Positions 1 through 6,999 of a stretch of 32,458 nt of DNA are shown one piece after another. The first letter of the stretch is position 1. Each line of letters starts with the position of its first letter. Below the pieces are notes generated by a model. The model had not been told where the DNA came from, made no database searches, and saw nothing but the letters and a program-made list of their open reading frames with translations. The DNA is from Bacteroidota bacterium. GTDB taxonomy: Bacteria; Bacteroidota; Bacteroidia; Bacteroidales; GCA-2711565. The translations under genes and the position numbers were made by a program. The stretch spans positions 7,510-39,967 of the forward strand of contig PARP01000021.1 of the NCBI GenBank assembly GCA_002711565.1. Direction: 5' to 3'.

Positions 1-1101
1 ATCCATATACCCTTTTTGTACTGGGAATGGAGGACGGTTTCTTGGCTCACCGCGTTTACCTTCACAAGATTCGATCAATGCAGATTCCTCACCACAAACG
101 TAAGCTCCTGCACCGAATTGAATTCTGATATCGAAATCAAAACCTGCTTTACCAGCGATGTCTTTACCTAACATATTCGCTTTTCTCATTTCAGCTAATA
201 CGTTTTCTAGATATGCTTGTAAGTATCTGTACTCAGCACGTAAGTAAAGAATACCTTCTTTTGCTTCAATTGCATAACCTGCAACAGCCATACCTTCGAA
301 TAACAATTCTGGTAATTCAGTTAATAAAACTCTTTCTTTAAATGTACCTGGCTCACCTTCATCAGCGTTACAAAGAACGTAGCGAGTGCCTTCAGACTGG
401 CGGCAGAATTGCCATTTTAAACCGGTAGGGAAACCAGCACCACCACGGCCGCGTACATATGAATCTTTAACGATTTCAACAACTTCGTCAGGGTTCATAC
501 CACCAACTTTCTTAAGAGCAGCGCCTTTCTCATACTCAGAGAATAAAACTTCGCCTTTCTTACGAATGTTATTGAATACCATTGATTTGATCAATTCTGA
601 TCCATTTTTACCATCACCCATCTCAGTAACCATCTCAGCAGCTTTCTTGCCAGCTTTAATGTTAGAAACGATCTCTTTTACTTTTACAGGTGTAAGGTTA
701 GTGAATACAACATCATTGATGATCGCTGCAGGCTCTTGGTCGCTCATACCAATACATGCAGTGTAGTGTAACCCGATCTTACCATCTTCGGTTACCTCAC
801 CAAATTTCACTCCAGCCTCTTCCTCAAAAGCTTTAGCTACCTCAGCACATCCCATCATTTCTGATACTGCACTGTTGTTAAGGTAAACTGCATATTCTCC
901 AACTGGTTTGTCAGTATAGAAATGGTAGAAAGAACGTGTTTGCTCTACATCTACCTGCGACAAACCTGTTCCTTCTGCGACAACCTCAACAGCTTCACTA
1001 GGTATAAAACCATACTCAGCCTGAATATCAGTAAGGATATCCATTAACCTGGTTTTATCATTATTGTATTTCTCAATAATGTTTTTTACAGTAGTTTTCA
1101 T
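1..1101 (-). CDS. hoxF: HoxF-like NAD-linked [NiFe]-hydrogenase diaphorase subunit (NuoE-NuoF fusion), 3' end cut by window edge
   Basis: Translating the minus strand from the ATG at 1101 gives 367 open codons that run off the left edge. Residues ~1-135 resemble NuoE and ~165 onward NuoF. Visible NuoF motifs are the FMN-binding loop GRGGAGFPTGLKW (218-230), NADEGEPGTFKER (245-257) and the NADH-site stretch GAGAYVCGEESALIE (330-344). The segment YLRAEYRYL (286-294) and the NuoE-NuoF fusion order fit HoxF of bidirectional group 3d hydrogenases, which oxidises or reduces NAD(H) for the HoxYH module in the cytoplasm. The NuoE-like part keeps only one clear cysteine (C116) at the expected [2Fe-2S] ligand sites, as I recall for HoxF. 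The nearby hyp genes support a [NiFe] enzyme. The missing C-terminus should carry the [4Fe-4S] ligands, and hoxU/Y/H would lie beyond the left edge. A plain NuoF of complex I is less likely because of the fused degenerate NuoE domain. Confidence 0.88.
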   Translation of the reverse strand, partial: MKTTVKNIIEKYNNDKTRLMDILTDIQAEYGFIPSEAVEVVAEGTGLSQVDVEQTRSFYHFYTDKPVGEYAVYLNNSAVSEMMGCAEVAKAFEEEAGVKFGEVTEDGKIGLHYTACIGMSDQEPAAIINDVVFTNLTPVKVKEIVSNIKAGKKAAEMVTEMGDGKNGSELIKSMVFNNIRKKGEVLFSEYEKGAALKKVGGMNPDEVVEIVKDSYVRGRGGAGFPTGLKWQFCRQSEGTRYVLCNADEGEPGTFKERVLLTELPELLFEGMAVAGYAIEAKEGILYLRAEYRYLQAYLENVLAEMRKANMLGKDIAGKAGFDFDIRIQFGAGAYVCGEESALIESCEGKRGEPRNRPPFPVQKGYMD

Positions 1102-1148
1102 AAATAAAATTTGTTTTAATATACCTTATTTGAATTGTTAGTTCTAAT

Positions 1149-1166
1149 TTGTTAAAGTTTTAACAA
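1149..1166. promoter_or_regulatory. Rex operator upstream of hoxF
   Basis: TTGTTAA-AGTT-TTAACAA is a perfect 7-4-7 inverted repeat matching the Rex consensus known from several phyla (TTGTTAA/TTGTGAA half-sites separated by four bases). It lies 48 bp upstream of the hoxF start and begins three bases downstream of a hoxF -7 element, so bound Rex would cover the predicted transcription start. Rex leaves such sites when NADH rises relative to NAD+. A rex gene lies immediately upstream on the same strand. Confidence 0.85.
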
Positions 1167-1169
1167 AAG

Positions 1170-1177
1170 CAAAAATA
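1170..1177 (-). promoter_or_regulatory. hoxF promoter -7 element
   Basis: On the minus strand the sequence is TATTTTTG, an exact match to the Bacteroidota -7 consensus TAnnTTTG. The start of transcription would fall at about 1163-1165, inside the Rex operator. No clean -33 TTTG is present; an AT-rich TTTTAT lies at about the right distance. Confidence 0.6.
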
Positions 1178-1271
1178 AATGTTTTTGTTACATATAAAAG
1201 TTGGTAATATATATTTAGAAATGATTTAAATAAAATGACTTCTAAATAAGAACACAAGCCTTTGTTTATCA

Positions 1272-1285
1272 ATGATATACATCAC
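1272..1285 (-). promoter_or_regulatory. FNR/CRP-like palindrome in the rex-hoxF gap
   Basis: The minus strand reads GTGATGTATATCAT, with a perfect TGAT-N4-ATCA core that matches the FNR consensus TTGAT-N4-ATCAA at 8 of 10 fixed positions. It lies roughly 95 bp upstream of the hoxF -7 element. An oxygen- or cAMP-type regulator of the CRP/FNR family could bind here, but one near-match in AT-rich DNA is weak evidence. Confidence 0.25.
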
Positions 1286-1363
1286 ACATTCAGTGTTTTA
1301 CTGAATTTTTAATAAACGAAAAAAATCTATTTAAAAATCAATTCTAAATTGACGGGGCGGCAA

Positions 1364-1981
1364 TTACTTATTTTTTACAAAATATGCCATCTCTTCGAGG
1401 GTGGTAATTATGTCAAATTCTTTAAGATAAATTGACTTAGGTAAGTCCAAATGAACAGATGAAAAATTCAAGATACCTTCAACCCCTGAACCTAACAAAA
1501 TATCAGCAATTGAGGTAGCAAATTCTGATGGAACTGCAATAATTCCGATCGTAATTCCTTTTTGCGGTACAACTTCAGTAACTTTGCTTATATCATAACA
1601 TTCAACATCTGAGAATTTCTTTCCGATCTTATGTGTATCGATATCAAAAACTGCAGCAACTTTCAAGTTCATTTCCTGATCAGCCACATAATTCATGATC
1701 GCTTGTCCCAATCTACCAGCACCTACGATCGCCACTTTTTGTAAACCTTCACTATCAATGATCTCTCCGATTAGATTGTTTAGTTCATTTACATTGTAAC
1801 CTTTACGATGATTCCCTGCCGAACCGATCAACATCAGATCACGTCGAACCTGAACAGGATTCAGATTTAACAATCGCGCTAGATCATGCGAATAGATATA
1901 TGGTTCCGACAAATAACGATATTTGTATAATAATCTGCGGTAACGACTTAATCGTTGAACTGTTTTCTTTGGAAGTTTCAT
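1364..1981 (-). CDS. rex: Rex, NADH-sensing transcriptional repressor (first copy)
   Basis: This 205-residue protein is full length for Rex. Residues ~1-75 are the winged-helix DNA-binding domain (KTVQRLSRYRRLLYKY, then VQVRRDLMLIG). Residues ~80-205 are a Rossmann fold with the NADH-binding motif VGAGRLGQAI and a following FDID acidic strand end. Rex represses fermentative and respiratory genes when NADH/NAD+ is low. The gene reads toward hoxF (262 bp away) and is divergent from hypF (131 bp between starts). No Rex operator was found in its own promoter region, unlike the second rex at 17255. Clear family assignment; the regulated genes are inferred from position and operators. Confidence 0.93.
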   Translation of the reverse strand: MKLPKKTVQRLSRYRRLLYKYRYLSEPYIYSHDLARLLNLNPVQVRRDLMLIGSAGNHRKGYNVNELNNLIGEIIDSEGLQKVAIVGAGRLGQAIMNYVADQEMNLKVAAVFDIDTHKIGKKFSDVECYDISKVTEVVPQKGITIGIIAVPSEFATSIADILLGSGVEGILNFSSVHLDLPKSIYLKEFDIITTLEEMAYFVKNK

Positions 1982-2021
1982 GTTATAGCTGGCTGGTAAA
2001 AACTTTCATTGAACTAGTCTA

Positions 2022-2029
2022 CAAAAATA
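2022..2029 (-). promoter_or_regulatory. rex (first copy) promoter -7 element
   Basis: Minus strand TATTTTTG matches TAnnTTTG exactly. Transcription would start near 2015, giving a leader of about 35 nt before the ATG at 1981. It does not overlap the hypF -7 element at 2074-2081, so the two promoters are arranged divergently. Confidence 0.5.
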
Positions 2030-2073
2030 GAATTAGTTTTAAAAAGACTTCTAAAATGTAGCGCGAAAAAGCG

Positions 2074-2081
2074 TAATTTTG
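2074..2081 (+). promoter_or_regulatory. hypFCDE promoter -7 element
   Basis: TAATTTTG is an exact match to the Bacteroidota -7 consensus TAnnTTTG, about 32 bp upstream of the hypF ATG. A clear -33 element is not visible. No Rex operator is seen here, so Rex control of the hypFCDE promoter is not supported. Confidence 0.5.
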
Positions 2082-2112
2082 CATGATTCTAAATATAATG
2101 CCTTAAAAATAA

Positions 2113-4389
2113 ATGAGTAAGAGTAGTGAAAGCGTTAACAACCGAATTCATGTTAAGGGCTTAGTTCAAGGTGTAGGTTTTAGACCTTTCATCTATCGAC
2201 TAGCTATTAGATTCGGTTTATTGGGATGGGTTGAGAACAGAAATGATGGTGTATTCATTAAAGTTGAGGGTAGTCAAGAAACGATCAATGACTTTATAGA
2301 CGCAATTAGAAATGAAGCTCCTCAAGCTTCAAATGTTGTATCTATAGACACTCAAAATATTACATTGGAGAATTTCACCGAATTCAGCATCATTAAAAGT
2401 GAGAACACTTCTGATGATGTAACTGATGTAAGTCCTGATATTTGTGTTTGTAATGAATGCATTGATGACCTAAAAACTCAAGATCATCGAATAGATTATC
2501 CATTTATCAACTGCACAAATTGTGGTCCTCGCTTTACCATCATAAAAGATCTTCCTTACGATAGAGGAATGACCACAATGGCTCCTTTTATAATGTGCGA
2601 GCAATGCAATTCAGAATATACTGAAATTCTGGATCGAAGATTCCATGCACAACCTGTTGCCTGTAATACTTGCGGTCCGATCTATTCACTACATCAAAAT
2701 GGAAGTAAAACTGAAGACTTTCAAGAAGTTGTTAAAGAATGTGCTTCACTTCTAGATGATGGTAAACTCGTTGCAATGAAAGGAATGGGTGGTTATCATT
2801 TAGCCTGTAACGCAGTAGATGAAGAAGCAGTTAAGAAATTACGAATTGCTAAGAATCGTGATGGAAAACCATTTGCCATCATGGCGCGAAATCTCAATTC
2901 ATTAAAAACTTATGTAGCAATTAATATTGAAGAGGAAAATCATCTTACATCTTGGCAAAGACCTATAGTTCTGCTTAAGGATTTGAAAAAATTAGCTCCT
3001 AGCGTAAGTGTTGGTTTTGAGAGTACAGGTGCAATGCTTCCATATATGCCATTTCATTTTTTACTTTTTGAAAAAATGAAAACTGATGTAATTGTATTAA
3101 CCAGTGGAAACATCTCAGATGAACCGATCATCATAGACAATAAAAAAGCAATTGATGAACTTGGATCTTTCTGCGATGCCGTATTGACTTACAACAGAGA
3201 TATTCATAATAGAACAGATGATTCAGCTTCATTTGTAACCAATAATAAAGGCAGACTTATCCGAAGATCAAGAGGCTTCACTCCTACTCCTACCCGATTA
3301 AACCAGAATGTTGATGGCATCTTTGCTGCAGGAGCAGAATTAGTGAATTGCTTCTGTGTTGGGAAAGGACAACAAGCTATATTAAGTCAACATATTGGTG
3401 ATCTTAAAAACCTTGAGACTCTAGAATTCTATTCTGAATCTGCAGAAAGATTTAAGCATTTATTCAGAGTTAAGCCTGAATTGGCTGTATATGATATGCA
3501 CCCGGATTATCTTTCTACTAAATATGCTAAATCGCTAAATATTCCAGGAGTTGCAGTTCAACATCATCATGCACATATTGCATCCTGCATGGCTGAACAT
3601 CAACTAGATGAAAAGGTGATCGGCATTGCTTTAGACGGAGTTGGATATGGTGATGATGGCAAAATCTGGGGAGGTGAGTTTTTCGTTTGCGACTTAGCTG
3701 ATTACGACAGAGTAACATACTTTGATTATGCAAAAATGCCGGGAGGTGATAAGGCAACTAAACATCCTTGGAGAATGGCGCTTTCGTATCTTCATAAAGT
3801 TTATGGTAAGTCAGTACGTGATTATTTAGAATTGGATTTCCTGAAAGATGTGCCTGAATTTGAGATCAATCTGATTTTGGATATGCTCGAGAAGAACATC
3901 AACACTCCACTTACTAGCAGTACCGGTCGATTATTCGACGCAATGAGTGCTTTACTTAACATCTGTACTAAAGCTAGTTTCCATGCAGAAGCACCGATGC
4001 GACTGGAAGCGGAATGTCTTGCTGATCTGGATGATCACTTTGAATATGACATCCAAGAATCTATATGCTTAGATGCTATGTTTGAGGAAGTTGTGATGAG
4101 TCTAAATAAGGGAATTGATCGCAGAATACTAGCAACAAAATTCCATAACACTATAATTAATATTATTTTTGCATTCGCGAAGAAAATGAGAGCCGAAAGA
4201 GGTCTTGATAAAGTTGTTTTATCCGGAGGTAGTTTCCAGAATCGATATATTTTGGAACGCACTGAGAATCTATTGATTGAGAATGGTTTTAAAGTATATT
4301 CTCACTTAGAAACTCCGGCGAATGATGGAAGTCTATCACTCGGCCAATTAGTAATAGCTGCGAAGAAAAGAGAATTAGGACAAATCTAA
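2113..4389 (+). CDS. hypF: HypF carbamoyltransferase for hydrogenase CN ligand synthesis
   Basis: The 758-residue protein has the full HypF layout. The acylphosphatase domain (~10-98) carries VQGVGFRPF with catalytic R24 and a GWVENRNDG loop. Two zinc-finger pairs follow, with cysteines 113/116, 134/137, 162/165 and 184/187. A Sua5/YrdC-like domain spans ~205-385 (KGMGGYHLACNA), and a Kae1-like domain spans ~400-750 with the metal-site stretch QHHHAHIASCMAEH. HypF uses carbamoyl phosphate and ATP to load a carbamoyl group onto the C-terminal cysteine of HypE, the precursor of the cyanide ligands on the [NiFe] iron. It is first in a hypF-C-D-E operon, with hypC starting 13 bases after its stop. 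Nothing looks damaged. Confidence 0.97.
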   Translation: MSKSSESVNNRIHVKGLVQGVGFRPFIYRLAIRFGLLGWVENRNDGVFIKVEGSQETINDFIDAIRNEAPQASNVVSIDTQNITLENFTEFSIIKSENTSDDVTDVSPDICVCNECIDDLKTQDHRIDYPFINCTNCGPRFTIIKDLPYDRGMTTMAPFIMCEQCNSEYTEILDRRFHAQPVACNTCGPIYSLHQNGSKTEDFQEVVKECASLLDDGKLVAMKGMGGYHLACNAVDEEAVKKLRIAKNRDGKPFAIMARNLNSLKTYVAINIEEENHLTSWQRPIVLLKDLKKLAPSVSVGFESTGAMLPYMPFHFLLFEKMKTDVIVLTSGNISDEPIIIDNKKAIDELGSFCDAVLTYNRDIHNRTDDSASFVTNNKGRLIRRSRGFTPTPTRLNQNVDGIFAAGAELVNCFCVGKGQQAILSQHIGDLKNLETLEFYSESAERFKHLFRVKPELAVYDMHPDYLSTKYAKSLNIPGVAVQHHHAHIASCMAEHQLDEKVIGIALDGVGYGDDGKIWGGEFFVCDLADYDRVTYFDYAKMPGGDKATKHPWRMALSYLHKVYGKSVRDYLELDFLKDVPEFEINLILDMLEKNINTPLTSSTGRLFDAMSALLNICTKASFHAEAPMRLEAECLADLDDHFEYDIQESICLDAMFEEVVMSLNKGIDRRILATKFHNTIINIIFAFAKKMRAERGLDKVVLSGGSFQNRYILERTENLLIENGFKVYSHLETPANDGSLSLGQLVIAAKKRELGQI

Positions 4390-4401
4390 AGAAGAAAAGA
4401 T

Positions 4402-4665
4402 ATGTGTTTAAGTATACCTGCTAAAGTAGAAAGCATTAATGAAGAAATGGCTACAGTTTCCGTAGGAGGAACTGAGTATGAAGCAAGTTTACAAATGGTT
4501 GATGACGTAAAAGTTGGCGATTATGTTTTATTACATACCGGCTTTGCGATCCAGAAAATCAGTGAAGAAGAAGCGATCGAAACACTCAAAGTATATGAAG
4601 AGTTCGATGACTTCAATAAGAAACTTGATGAAGAAGAAAAGGAAAGCGGTCAGCGTATCGTTTAA
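4402..4665 (+). CDS. hypC: HypC/HupF hydrogenase maturation chaperone
   Basis: An 87-residue acidic protein beginning MCLSIPAKV, the invariant N-terminal signature of HypC in which Cys2 (after Met removal the first residue) binds the Fe(CN)2CO intermediate and HypD. The rest is the small HypC beta-barrel (VSVGGTEYEASLQMV, VGDYVLLHTGFAIQKI) plus a charged helical tail. It carries the iron moiety from the HypCD complex to the hydrogenase large subunit. It is the second gene of the hypFCDE operon and usual in size. Confidence 0.96.
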   Translation: MCLSIPAKVESINEEMATVSVGGTEYEASLQMVDDVKVGDYVLLHTGFAIQKISEEEAIETLKVYEEFDDFNKKLDEEEKESGQRIV

Positions 4666-4698
4666 TCCACCTTTACCCCAACCCCAAACTTAATTACC

Positions 4699-5781
4699 AT
4701 GAAATATATTGATGAATATAGAGACAGAGAGCTCGTACTTGAGCTTATTGAGCAGATAAAGAAAGCATCAACAAAAAATATAACTTTAATGGAGGTATGT
4801 GGTGGCCACACCATGTCGATCCAGAAGTTCGGCATCCCTGCCCTACTTCCCGAAAACATCAACCTAATTTCAGGGCCTGGGTGTCCGGTTTGTGTTTCCA
4901 GCAGAAAATATATCGATCAGGCAGTGGCTTATGCTCGACTTGATGATGTAATTATTACCACTTATGGTGACCTCATCAGAATTCCGGGCTCTACATCTTC
5001 TCTTGATCAGGAAAAAGCCAATGGTGCTGATGTAAGGATCGTTTATTCAGTATTAGATGCACTTAAAATTGCAGAAGAGAATAAAGATAAAAAAGTTGTT
5101 TTCTTAGGAATTGGATTTGAAACAACGGCTCCAAGTAGTGCAGTTGGAGTACTAAATGCACATAAAATGGGACTTGAAAATTTCTTCCTATTCAGTTCTC
5201 ACAAAATCATGCCACCTGCTATGGCAGCATTGATCGACGAAGGAGTTCAAATTGATGGATACATTGCTCCAGGCCATGTAAGCACGATCACGGGGGCTGG
5301 CATATATAAAGATGTAGCTGAGATCTATAAACTAGGTTGTGTTATTTCTGGATTCGAACCAGTTGATCTATTAAGATCGATCTTAATGCTTGTGAGGCAA
5401 CTTGAGAAGAATGAACCTAAGGTTGAAATCGAATATACTCGAGTTGTAAAACCTGAAGGGAATGTAAAAGCCCAGCAAATGCTGGAAGAAGTATTCGTAC
5501 TTGAAGATGATTGGTGGAGAGGCCTTGGAATTCTTCCAAAAAGTGGAATGAAGATCCGCGATAAATACAAACAATTCGATGCTGAAGCCATGATCGAGGT
5601 GGAAGTTGAAAAAACGAAAGAAGATAAAGGTTGTATTTGTGGCGAGATCCTTAAAGGACAAAAAAATCCTAAAGATTGTAAATTATTCGGCAAAGTTTGC
5701 TCACCAAGTGATCCTGTTGGAGCTTGTATGGTTTCTCATGAAGGAGCTTGTAATGCCCATTATCGTTTTAACAGAAATTAG
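4699..5781 (+). CDS. hypD: HypD, Fe(CN)2CO assembly scaffold
   Basis: The 360-residue protein starts MKYIDEYRD, as HypD usually does. Conserved motifs are the CGGHT loop (C34), the GPGCPVC motif (C62, C65), GIGFETTAP and GFEPVDLL. A C-terminal region with several cysteines (CICGE, KDCKLFG, VCSPSDPVGACMVS, GACNAHYRF) holds the ligands of the [4Fe-4S] cluster. HypD with HypC assembles the iron, two cyanides and carbon monoxide. All key residues are present. The 33-bp gap from hypC and 9-bp gap to hypE fit one transcript. Confidence 0.96.
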   Translation: MKYIDEYRDRELVLELIEQIKKASTKNITLMEVCGGHTMSIQKFGIPALLPENINLISGPGCPVCVSSRKYIDQAVAYARLDDVIITTYGDLIRIPGSTSSLDQEKANGADVRIVYSVLDALKIAEENKDKKVVFLGIGFETTAPSSAVGVLNAHKMGLENFFLFSSHKIMPPAMAALIDEGVQIDGYIAPGHVSTITGAGIYKDVAEIYKLGCVISGFEPVDLLRSILMLVRQLEKNEPKVEIEYTRVVKPEGNVKAQQMLEEVFVLEDDWWRGLGILPKSGMKIRDKYKQFDAEAMIEVEVEKTKEDKGCICGEILKGQKNPKDCKLFGKVCSPSDPVGACMVSHEGACNAHYRFNRN

Positions 5782-5790
5782 ATACTATAA

Positions 5791-6807
5791 ATGAAGACAA
5801 AACAAGTTTTATTGGGACATGGAAGTGGTGGTGAGCTTTCACACGATTTGATCAAAAATCTCTTCGTAAAATATTTTGACAACCCAATTCTTCGAAAACA
5901 AACCGACTCAGCATTACTCGAATTAAAAGCTGAAAATTTAGCTTATACAACTGATTCTTATGTTGTAGATCCAATCTTTTTCCCGGGTGGAAATATTGGA
6001 AAAATTGCAATTGCAGGGACTGTTAATGATCTCGCTGTAAGTGGTGCAAAACCTTTATACTTAAGTGTAGGCTTTATCATTGAAGAAGGAATGCTAATTA
6101 GTGAACTGGAAGAGATCGTTAAAACAATGGCTGAAGAAGCAAACAAAGCTGGTGTGATGATCGTGACAGGAGACACAAAAGTGGTAAACAGAGGAAAAGC
6201 TGATAAAGTTTTTATCAATACTTCCGGAATTGGAGTTCTTGAGAAAGATCAGATCGATATTAGTACCGGTGAGAATGTTAAAGTTGGCGATAAGATCATT
6301 GTTAATGGAAGCATTGCAGATCATGGTGTTACTATTATTAGTGAAAGGAATGAACTAAATCTCAGAGCTGATGTTAAATCAGATTGCGCTTGTTTGAATC
6401 ACTTGATCCAAAAAGTAAAAGACAGTGGATCTCAGATCAAATTTATGAGAGATGCTACCAGAGGTGGATTAGCAACTGTTCTTACAGAATTAGTTGATGA
6501 ACGTGAATATGGACTTGAAATAGATGAGTTAAATCTTGTGGTGAATGAGAATGTTCGTGGTATGTGCGAACTACTTGGATTCGACCCATTATATGTTGCC
6601 AATGAAGGTAAAGTTCTAATGGTTGTTGCGGCAGAAGATGCTGATAAAGTTCTTGAGATCATGCATGCAGATGAACTTGGGGAAAAAGCAGCAATTATCG
6701 GAGAGATAGTTGATGAACATCATGGTAAAGGATGGGTTACAACTCAGATCGGCGGTAAGCGAATTATTGATATGCTTGCAGGCGAACAATTGCCTAGGAT
6801 CTGTTAA
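5791..6807 (+). CDS. hypE: HypE, carbamoyl dehydratase (cyanide ligand donor)
   Basis: This 338-residue protein belongs to the PurM/ThiL/SelD-like ATP-binding family. It opens with LGHGSGGELSHDLI and contains DSYVVDPIFFPGGNIG, GTVNDLAVSGAKP, TGDTKVV and MRDATRGGLATVL. It ends exactly in PRIC, the conserved C-terminal tail whose cysteine (C338) is carbamoylated by HypF and dehydrated with ATP to thiocyanate. It is the last gene of hypFCDE, followed after ~50 bp by a hairpin terminator. Sequence and length are those of a working enzyme. Confidence 0.96.
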   Translation: MKTKQVLLGHGSGGELSHDLIKNLFVKYFDNPILRKQTDSALLELKAENLAYTTDSYVVDPIFFPGGNIGKIAIAGTVNDLAVSGAKPLYLSVGFIIEEGMLISELEEIVKTMAEEANKAGVMIVTGDTKVVNRGKADKVFINTSGIGVLEKDQIDISTGENVKVGDKIIVNGSIADHGVTIISERNELNLRADVKSDCACLNHLIQKVKDSGSQIKFMRDATRGGLATVLTELVDEREYGLEIDELNLVVNENVRGMCELLGFDPLYVANEGKVLMVVAAEDADKVLEIMHADELGEKAAIIGEIVDEHHGKGWVTTQIGGKRIIDMLAGEQLPRIC

Positions 6808-6860
6808 ATATCATATTCAGACTAAATGCATTGACAGTCATTTATATAAGATAATAGAAG

Positions 6861-6890
6861 AGCCATTAGTTAAAAACTGATGGCTTTTTT
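6861..6890 (+). terminator. Rho-independent terminator after hypE
   Basis: AGCCATTAGTT and AACTGATGGCT form an 11-bp stem (one G-T wobble) around AAA, followed by six T. It closes the hypFCDE transcript. Confidence 0.85.
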
Positions 6891-6999
6891 GTTGGTTACA
6901 CTCGCTTCAGATTTGGAATAAAGCTTTAGAATTTGTATCTTATATAGAGTTGAAAAACTTTATAATACACTGATTTAACACCAATTAACACCTATAGCT

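Noticed and set aside
386-766. 126-residue plus-strand open frame opposite hoxF
   Set aside because: It is the antisense shadow of conserved NuoF motifs on the minus strand.
1288-1306. ATTCAGT-GTTTT-ACTGAAT hairpin as a rex terminator
   Set aside because: The stem is only seven AT-rich pairs, and the T run lies on the plus strand, the wrong side for the minus-strand rex transcript.
2113-4389. Kae1/YrdC-like text suggesting a tRNA t6A gene
   Set aside because: These domains are part of HypF, shown by the acylphosphatase and zinc-finger domains in front and by the hypCDE neighbours.
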